Source of the DNA: Phanerodontia chrysosporium
Taxonomy: Eukaryota; Basidiomycota; Agaricomycetes; Polyporales; Phanerochaetaceae
Assembly (NCBI GenBank): GCA_001910725.1
Contig: MJGA01000001.1
Span: forward strand, 2,046,001-2,110,000
Length of the DNA stretch: 64,000 nt
Direction: 5' to 3'
In this document: piece by piece, positions 56,501 to 64,000 of the stretch
Numbering within the stretch: position 1 is the first letter of the stretch
Layout: each line of letters starts with the position of its first letter
The notes under the pieces: generated by a model
What the model was told of the DNA's origin: nothing
The model's database searches: none
What the model saw: only the letters and a program-made list of their open reading frames with translations
Made by a program: the position numbers and the translations under genes

Positions 56501-57085
56501 AGTGATACAGATGCTGTTGAGCTGAGCGTGCGGTAAATATTTACGGTGTTGGGTGCCCGCAGGGCTACGGTGGGGGAGCACGAAGGTTGCTGTCGAAGCA
56601 ACTGAGAGAGTGAAGAACGAAAGCAGAGTGCGTGGGGATGCAGAACGACATGCGCATGGCTGAAATGTGGGTCAAGTACAACGCAGGACAATAACCCAAT
56701 CCTGCACAATAAACGCGTTCTTTCTTGCCTTTTCTGGACAACGGCCACCACGTGGGTACAATGCGTGGGCGATGCGGCGGCGCTTACATCGACGTCCGCC
56801 CGTCATGTGCCTCGCTTGGCTGGCGTGCGTCGTGAGTAAGTATGAGCTGCTATAGCCACGGGCAAATGAGCAAACTCTTGAGGTACAACCCATAATGCAG
56901 GGAGCAACGACAGCCGGGGCTGCGAATAGGAGGTCAATACGCGCCGTCGGGGCGAGCGTTCATCGCGCACCATGTGCACGTGGTCTAGCCGTGACAGAGC
57001 CGGGTCACGACGTGACGAAGCGCGGCGCGAAATCAGCGTCACGCTTGCCCGCAGAGGCTCGATTCGCGCTTTCCCTTTGACCACC
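56501..57085. promoter_or_regulatory. Divergent promoter between BTB and Vid27 genes
   Basis: 585 bp between two divergent starts. No TATA consensus stands out and no coding sequence is supported. Confidence 0.4.
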
Positions 57086-59980
57086 ATGAACATCTTCCGG
57101 AATCGTGAGCTCGGCCATCAGACTGCTCGTCTGCCCCCTGCTAACCCCTCTTTCTCTCTCTAGTGTTTGGCAAAGTCTGGCGTACGTTTCCCACCCGCAG
57201 TTACCGCCACAACGCCCAGCGTAGACTGACATCATGCGGCGTTACTTCCAGATGACCCCAACGCAGCAGAGGTCGTCAAGATCTCCGAGGGCCAGCTCTA
57301 TCTCGTTCGCGAGGAGACAATTCGCTGTGCCAGAGAATGTATGTGAGTACGTCTTTCGCCTGTCATGCGCACCTACTCTGAACCCCATCACAGATACAAA
57401 GATGCGATGGCGACCATCCGACGGGTACCGTCCGTCGAACACCATTTCCAGCTGGTAATTACGCGGGTGTATGAGGAGGGCGACCAAGAGCTGCTTGAGG
57501 ACGAAGACGAAAGTGCGTGCGTTGCGCCATAGGCCGCTGCTAGCTGAGATATGCTGACTTGTGCCCTAGCCGATGAAGAGCGCGTCTTCCTGATCGGTGA
57601 AGAGCTTGAGTTTCGCACAGGTGAAAACGCAGAAGGCGAACCTGTTTTCATCTGGCGAGACATCGAAGGCGACACCAACGAGTTCTACGAATTCGTCGCC
57701 AGCGGGACGAATGCACCCACAAGAGCCTTCTTCGAGACCTGCATGTACCGCGCCATGTATGAGCGAAAGTACCGTCGTAGCGCGGACAATACGGCGGACG
57801 ACGATCTTGCGGAATTTATCTACCAGTACGTTACTTTCAAAAGGATCTACTCGCGCAAAGTGATGATCATCGCATTAGACCTCCTGTCAAGAAAGGAAAA
57901 GGCAGAGCGAAGAGGCAGAGTGCTTCTCGCCCTGAAGAGTCACCGACTTCCCACGAACCGACACACGTTCAATCACCGTCGTCTTCCCAAGCCACCAACG
58001 CGAGTTCGGAACCACCTAGCTCGCCGCCTTCACAGCCTATGGCTTTGCCCGACCCACAGTTCCATGTTATCGCCAGTGTTGAGGCAACTCTACACCTCTT
58101 CGACGCGGACATGTACCAGTTCGTGTATCAGCACGACACTGTCGCACAAATTGTGCGACCGGTGGCTGGCCCGGCGTTCACGTACTACCTATGCCTGTGG
58201 CGGGATGGCACTAAGGTGCTTCTCCACCGCATCGAATCGAGCATGAACCAGAGATGGGCTCTGAGGACGCGCTCTTTGACCTGGAATCACGAAGCAGAGT
58301 CCGGCCGGCAGAGCAGTTGGTCCATTGCACTTATTAACGAAGAGGATTATGCACCGTTCAAGGAGATGTTCACGCGCGTCATGTGGGAATCGCTACATGA
58401 GGAGTCATGGAACAAGGCGAAGGTAGGATGACTGCTGAAGTCGAGTCATTCCTGGCGACTTACCGCATATCTAGAACGATGAGCAAGCGTACGTGCTGAG
58501 TGCGCAGCAGGACGAAGATGTGGAGATGCGTGACGTCGAAGACGAATCCGACGAGGAGGATGAAGTTGCGGACGAACTCGGTAAGCTACCCCGTCTTTGT
58601 GGGCTTATCAAGAACTCTTTTCTGACTAGATTCCAATAGATAAAGAGGATAGTGAGTCGGAGGAAGAGGAGGATGAACTGGATCAGGATGACGAAGATCA
58701 AGAGCCTCGTCTGCCGCCCGGCGAGAAAAACTCTCAGCTGACGGTCGGTTACAAGGGCGATAGGTCTTACGTCGTGCGCGGGAACAACATTGGCGTATTT
58801 AGCCACACTGGAGATCAAGTCAAGTACCATGCCACAATCAGCAAGATCGCTGCACCGAAGGGCAGTAAATCAATTCAGCCCGTGCAGGTACGTGCCCTTC
58901 ATAGCCTCAGTTGAGGGGACAAAACTGAATGTTCTCGTCAGGTTATGCTACATGACCAAGACTCGAAGATGGTCATTATGGACAAAGATTCGCCGAACTC
59001 TCTATTCCACCTCGACATCGAGCGTGGAAAGATCGTGGAGGAGTGGAAGGTCAATGAGAACATACCCGTCAGACATATTGCTCCGGAGAGCAAGTTCGCC
59101 CAAATGACCCCTGAACAAACTCTCATTGGCGCGTCGGGCAATGCCCTCTTCCGCATCGACCCCCGTATCGCTGGAGAGAAGCTTGTCGACAGTCAGTACA
59201 AGCAGTATGCGAGCAAGAACAAGTTCTCGGCCGTAGCGACCAACAAGGACGGGAAGATTGCTGTTGCAAGTGAAAAGGGCGACATTCGGCTTTTTGATTC
59301 CATCGGCAAGAATGCCAAGACCGCACTCCCGGCCCTTGGCGACCCGATTCTTGGCCTCGATGTCACTGCGGACGGCCGCTGGATGGTCGCGACGACTCGC
59401 ACATACCTGCTGCTCATCGACACCCTCATCGGTGAAGGTCGGTACACCGGCTCATTGGGCTTCGATCGCCCATTCCCTGCGAACTCGAAGCCAATACCGC
59501 GTATATTACAATTGCGTGGGGAGCATGTCTCCCTCATGCGCGGAAAAGTCAATTTCACGCCTGCACGGTAGGTCTCTAGATCTTTGGAGTTTGGCTGCTA
59601 GCTCATGCGAGTGTGCACAGTTTCAATATGGGCCCAGACCAGGAAGAGAATGCGATCGTGACATCGACTGGCCAGTTCGTCGTCGCTTGGGACTTCGCAA
59701 AGGTTAAGAAAGGCATGGTCGACAAGTACGAGATCAAGAAGTACGAGGACAACGTCGTGCAGGACAACTTTAAGTTCGGCGACTCGCGGGAGATCGTACG
59801 TTGCTCACTGTGCTCCGCTTTCCAGTTCGGCACGCTGACCTTCGTATGCAGATCGTCGCGATGGAGAACAACGTCGTTGCCGTGAACAAGAAGCAGCTCA
59901 AGCGGCCGACGCGCGCCTCACTTGCGGGGCCGCCGACGAGCCTCCGCAGCCACTCAGGCATCGTCAATTCCCCATACTAG
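57086..59980 (+). CDS. VID27: Vid27-family protein (vacuolar import and degradation)
   Basis: Named after yeast Vid27, linked to vacuole-directed degradation of fructose-1,6-bisphosphatase; biochemical role unclear. MNIFRN joins LFGKVWHDDPNAAEVVKISEGQLYLVREETIRCARE, the N-terminal PH-like part. Then FLIGEELEFRTGENAEGEPVFIWRD, FFETCMYRAMYERKYRRSAD, ESMNQRWALRTRSLTWNHE. An acidic run (DVEMRDVEDESDEEDEVADEL, SESEEEEDELDQDDED) separates it from a WD40-like C-terminal half: SQLTVGYKGDRSYVVRGNNIGVF, VMLHDQDSKMVIMDKDSPNSLFHLDIERGKIVEEW, TNKDGKIAVASEKGDIRLFDSIGKNAKTALPALGDPILGLDVTADGRWM, TGQFVVAWDF. The final exon ends HSGIVNSPY. About ten introns. The C-terminal block is the strongest family match. 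Confidence 0.93.
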
Positions 59981-61172
59981 TGTTTTACTCCCTCAGATTG
60001 TTGACTGTTAGAGAGCGTTCCATTTTCGGTTATTCCCTTGTCAGGTATTCGTATCACGACGATGATTCTTTGTTGTAATATGTAGGTTGTATGACTCTCT
60101 TTTGTCGCTTCTGGCATCGTGTAATATGACTGTCTATTCTTGCATTCCGTCTCGTATATATCCAACTTGCAAGTGCCCAATATGATGCACCAATACTCGG
60201 CCAAGCAACGACTTCCATAGAACTCTTTAGGCAGCTTCTGTGACACTTTACTGTCCTCAGGAGCAGATTGGGGCGGGGGCAAACTGTCGAAGTCGTCGCC
60301 CGATACATTCACTCCAGTGATTCCGTCTTGCTGACCTCCACCGCGAGTGCGTCTAGCTAGGAGGAGGTAGGCGGGTGCATGAGAACGATTGCAATCCCGA
60401 GCAGGTCCGAGGCTGTCGAAGCGCAGAGGCCTGCGATGATATTACACCGACGTATCCTAAAAGTCTGCCGAGCTGTCGACCAGCAATAGACTAGTCAGGG
60501 CGCATACTGGGGCTGAAAACTCAGCTCTAGCACGTCCGACATTAGCTTTCGCTGAAAGACCTATCATAGACGTTCAGGTATGCTCTCATGACAGCTACAG
60601 AGATTATGACTTCAATTGAGATGTTTGCACGCTCGCCCAGCACACGCCACAATGGCTAGTTACAAGCCGGAGTGCTGCGAGGTCACTGACGTATAACTCC
60701 ATATCCGCGGGCGTGCCGATTTTGTCACTTATTTTGTCGCTTTTTCGCAAACCATCCATCCGTTGGACGGTCGGAGGTGTGACAGGCGAAGGCTCTAGGC
60801 GCGGTGTCTATTAGCCTACGTCCTCGACCTTCGCGTAGAGGACTTCCGCAGGCTTCGAAGCGGCCAAGCACCGAAGTCTCCTCGTGCACTACACCGATAT
60901 CGCCTACGCGTGGCGGATCTTGGATTCTTGGTTGCTTAGCGAGACCATGACGTTGGGGAAGCGTTCAATTTTCGTGCAATGACTCGAAGCACGAAGAGCA
61001 AGCGTGAAGTCTGCCTTCCAGCGGACCGAACAGGATCGAACGCGCACACAGTGCAACGCTATGAAGACGCCGCAGAGGTATATACGATTATCTCCCTTTG
61101 TCCTTCAATATACACCAAATAATACAAGATACAGCCGAGCTCCTCTCTAAACCATCCTTTTTACTTCCTTGT
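59981..61172. other. Intergenic stretch, 1.19 kb
   Basis: Between the convergent Vid27 (+) and glutamine synthetase (-) genes, an unusually long gap for convergent neighbours. No family-like frame, tRNA, inverted or direct repeat that I can defend. A search against repeat libraries and RNA-seq would tell whether it holds a non-coding transcript or an old element. Confidence 0.35.
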
Positions 61173-62541
61173 CTAGAGGAGGCACGTAGTCTCGACGATG
61201 ATGCCAGTGACACGGTACGGGTCTGAGGAAAGCGAGATGAGCATCGACGTCAGCAGGTGGCAACGACTCGACGTACCGATGTTCGACGCCGGGCGACGGT
61301 CCTCGAGGTAACCCATACCCTGAGACGCGACGTGGCGGGGAATACGAATCGAAGCACCACGGTTGGCGACACCGGAGGAGAAGGTACCAATGTGACCGGT
61401 CTCGTGGCGACCGGTGAGACGGAGGTCGTTGTCCTCGCCGTAGACGGCAATGTGCTCGTTGTGGCGCGTCGAGAGCTTCTCGATAGCAGCCTCGATAGCC
61501 TTGATTCCTCCGGGCTCACGCATAGCCTTGGTGGAGTAGTTGGTGTGGGCACCGGCGCCGTTCCAGTCACCCTGGAGGGGCTTAGGGTGGAAGGAAACCT
61601 TGATGCCCCACTGCTCAGCAATGCGGACGAGGAGGTAGCGCGCCATCCAGAGGTGGTCGCCCATGGAGATACCCTCGCACGGGCCGACCTGGAACTCCCA
61701 CTGAGAGGGCATGACCTCAGCGTTGATACCGGAGATGTTGATGCCAGCGTAGAGGCAGGCACGGTAGTGTGCCTCAATCAGATCGCGAGCGAAGACCTTT
61801 CCGGCGCCTGGAGGGTGAAAGCGCTGGTTAGAGGTAGGGATCGACGGTGCATCAAAAGTCAGACATACCAGCACCGCAGTAGTAAGGGCCCTGAGGGCCG
61901 GGGAAACCGCCCTTCGGCCAGCCGTAGGGCTGTCCGTCCATGTCGAAGAGGGTGTACTCCTGCTCGATACCGAACCAGGGCTCCTGGTCCTTGGCCTGGT
62001 CCATGATCTTCTTGGCGTGGTAGCGGTAGTTAGTCCTGTTGGGGGTGCCATCGTTGTTGTAGCACTCCGCGAGGACGAGGATGTTGTCACCACCACGGAA
62101 CGGATCCTTGAAGATGGCAGCGGGACGGAGGTAGACATCGGAGTCGTTGCCAGGAGCTTGGTTGGTGGAGGAGCCGTCAAAGTCCCAGACACGGAGGTCG
62201 TTGATGGAGGTGACCTTCTTCGTGACGGTCTAGCATAGGAGCGACCTGTCAGCGTCCCGTCGGAGAGCCGCGGGAAGAGGCCCGATCGAGCGGGGACGCG
62301 CCGCTGCCCCAGCCCGACGGGTCATCGAGCAAAATGCTCACCGTGGTCTTTGAGCGGAGGCCACCGTCGCCGTCGATCCAGACGTCTGCAGGGCGGGCGT
62401 GTGAGTCAGGACTGGGCGTCGGTGGAAAGCGCGAGAGCGCGGGAATAGGCGCGCTGGGGACTCACACTCGGCCTGGATCTTGTCGCCCTGGGGGAGAGCG
62501 AGGAAGGGGGCGAGCAGCTCTGGGTGGTAGTGCTGGGCCAT
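61173..62541 (-). CDS. GLN1: Glutamine synthetase (GSII type)
   Basis: Makes glutamine from glutamate, ammonia and [28 protein letters not shown] is followed over introns by [52 protein letters not shown] (DGSST), [12 protein letters not shown] (Glu metal ligands), [69 protein letters not shown] (ammonia and ATP site), [22 protein letters not shown] and [13 protein letters not shown]. The last exon reads [16 protein letters not shown]. About 355 residues, usual for eukaryotic GSII. Codon use is highly biased. An inverted GATAAG pair 130-150 bp upstream suggests nitrogen control. Confidence 0.96.
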
Positions 62542-63103
62542 GGCGGACGACGTAGGAGGGTTTGAGATGAGGAGGATGTGGTTGGAGGGAGAGGTGGAGG
62601 ACGAGCGAGAAAGGCCTCGGTATAATATCCAAGTCATACCATTGTTTGTGCATGTTTGTACCAGGTACTCCGATAAGTCATGGCCTTATCAGAGGCCGTG
62701 TCCCGTCTTCCGCTTGAACCAGTCCCCTCCGAGCTCCTCCAGAGAAAAAAATATACAATTCGCAAACAAATCGGAGGCTCAAGTTTTTGCGTCTCGCTTC
62801 TCAGGAGGTCCCTGGCTCGTGACTCCGTTACTACAGTTACAGCGGCAGATTACCCCTAGCGAGCCATATATTTCCTGCACAGCTCTTCCCCCGCAGAGCC
62901 TCGCTCCTCCTGTAATCGGGAAAAGACCGGACGCTGCACATTGCTATCAAGCCAGCGGATCCATTTTTTGATTCGCCCCACACGCCGCAAATCCAGCGAG
63001 TGCGGCGCCCTCGGAAGGATGCCCCCCGCACGCATAGCAGGAGACAGAGCGATCTATATTGGCTGCTCTTCGGCAAAGTGTATCATATGCTCAGCCTCGG
63101 ACA
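62542..63103. promoter_or_regulatory. Promoter region of glutamine synthetase; 3' flank of the Erj5-like gene
   Basis: 562 bp without a gene. Contains the inverted GATAAG pair (62672-62690). Both flanking genes are on the minus strand. Confidence 0.45.
62672..62690. promoter_or_regulatory. Inverted GATAAG pair upstream of glutamine synthetase
   Basis: GATAAG at 62672-62677, a 7-bp spacer and CTTATC at 62685-62690 form a perfect inverted pair. GATAAG is the target of fungal nitrogen GATA factors (AreA/Nit2, Gln3), which commonly control glutamine synthetase and often bind paired sites. Distance to the ATG (62541) is 131-149 bp. Binding is inferred. Confidence 0.55.
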
Positions 63104-64000
63104 TCATTTCCTCCTCACTGCCTTCCGCCTGCGTCCCCCAGCCATCGATGTCGCCACCGGCCCTCCGTTGCCTGCACGCGCCTTGCGTTCTTTGGGCGTA
63201 ACGGTTCCACTGCCGGGCGCGTCAGATGCTGTCCCTGAGCCATCCTCACTGTCTTCGTTATCTTCCTGATCGACCACCTGCCGGCTTCCGACAATCTTGG
63301 CGTACAGGCTAGACACGAGCACAGCAGGCCATGTCCTCCTAAATGACGGGGGAACTGCGGTCGAACTGTCAACTGGCAAGAGGCTGCCGTCCTCTTCGAG
63401 CTAACGACCCCCTGCTGATCAGAACTCCTCCGCTCGAGTCACACGAGGGTACGCACAATAAACACGTCGTTGCCTTCTACGACCATGTCCACCATCCGAC
63501 CCGGGACGACATTGCCGTCTTCATCAAACCGTGGAGCGCCACCAAGATTGACTTTGACCTGAACAACATTCTGTGAGAACCTGTTCTTCCCCTGGCACAA
63601 TCATCGCGACACCATCGCACCTTTCTCTGTCCCTCGCCGGGCGTAAGCTTGTTTCCCCAAGCTGCGGACCTGGCCTGGGCGACTACCTCCTCCACCCGCT
63701 TCAGATCGCGCTTGTAGTTGAGTCTCTGGACCACGTATTGCAGAGCGGATGTTACAATGGTCAGGAATACAAAGACCGTCTATTGCATGATTAAATTGAG
63801 CGATCGCACGGTCTACAGAGCGTGGCGACTTACCCCAAGTCCTGGTCGGAATCTGGAGTAGTAATACCCTGTGCCCCGCCACCTCGGTACGCCATTCTTG
63901 TAGAAGAAATCATAGCTGCATCGTCTATGAGAAACCACATCTCTCTAGCCCTCATGGGACTAGCACCGACCGTTTGCGACCTTCAGGGTCCCTGAGAATC
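63104..64000 (-). CDS. ERJ5: Erj5-like ER J-domain membrane protein (partial, N-terminus off the right edge)
   Basis: The C-terminal part of an ER Hsp40. The right-most exon reads [10 protein letters not shown], the last helix of a J domain, then [31 protein letters not shown] hydrophobic helix follows ([17 protein letters not shown]), then [61 protein letters not shown] and [36 protein letters not shown]. The tail is Gly/Arg/Lys-rich ([11 protein letters not shown]). The order of J domain, membrane helix and this conserved segment matches fungal Erj5, a co-chaperone of ER Hsp70 in protein folding. The HPD motif lies outside the window. Introns at about 63420-63475, 63560-63620, 63790-63843 and 63925-63970. 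Confidence 0.85.

Overview
The window is a gene-dense stretch of a filamentous basidiomycete nuclear genome, most likely an Agaricomycete close to the polypores. Nearly every gene is cut by several short introns (about 45-75 nt, mostly GT-AG). Three tandem P450 genes resemble the CYP63 (pc-1/pc-2/pc-3) type known from white-rot polypores. A DUF6589-type protein and a DEAH-box RecQ-like helicase belong to families that I know as expanded in Agaricomycetes. There are no rRNA genes, no CRISPR arrays and no tRNA that I could recognise.

Layout. 1-4.2 kb: three minus-strand genes (enoyl-CoA hydratase/AUH-like, partial; a Ser-rich single-pass membrane protein; an unrecognised coiled-coil protein). 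4.5-10.6 kb: a complete-looking mobile element of 6068 bp with a perfect 9-bp target-site duplication, inverted repeats of about 128 bp, a DUF6589-like protein on + and a RecQ-like helicase on -, overlapping tail to tail. 10.7-13.2 kb: ACMSD-like amidohydrolase facing quinolinate phosphoribosyltransferase, which compete at the branch point of de novo NAD synthesis. 13.6-18.4 kb: GPI-anchored Kre9/Knh1-like protein, Gemin2, and two basic low-complexity proteins, each with an apparent frameshift. 19.4-27 kb: protoglobin, dual-specificity phosphatase and a large hormone-sensitive-lipase-like hydrolase. 27.4-31.3 kb: two alpha-tubulins in tandem. 31.6-37.3 kb: Bin3-type RNA methyltransferase, HAD phosphatase and CPSF100/Cft2. 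37.7-46 kb: the three tandem P450s, the last one frameshifted. 46.2-64 kb: glutaminyl-tRNA synthetase, Arf1, Sec15, a BTB protein, Vid27, glutamine synthetase and an Erj5-like ER J-protein (partial at the right edge).

The most interesting object is the mobile element. Both of its ends can be read to the base, and its two genes are intact. Its insertion split what was probably a short bidirectional promoter of about 440 bp between the coiled-coil gene and the ACMSD-like gene.

A caution applies to the whole window. At least eight places in conserved genes, including the presumably essential glutaminyl-tRNA synthetase, show a reading frame lost by what looks like one missing base in or next to a short base run. 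This fits consensus errors better than biology and should be settled before any gene here is called a pseudogene. Exon boundaries were worked out by eye from frame continuity, splice signals and family resemblance. No searches were run.
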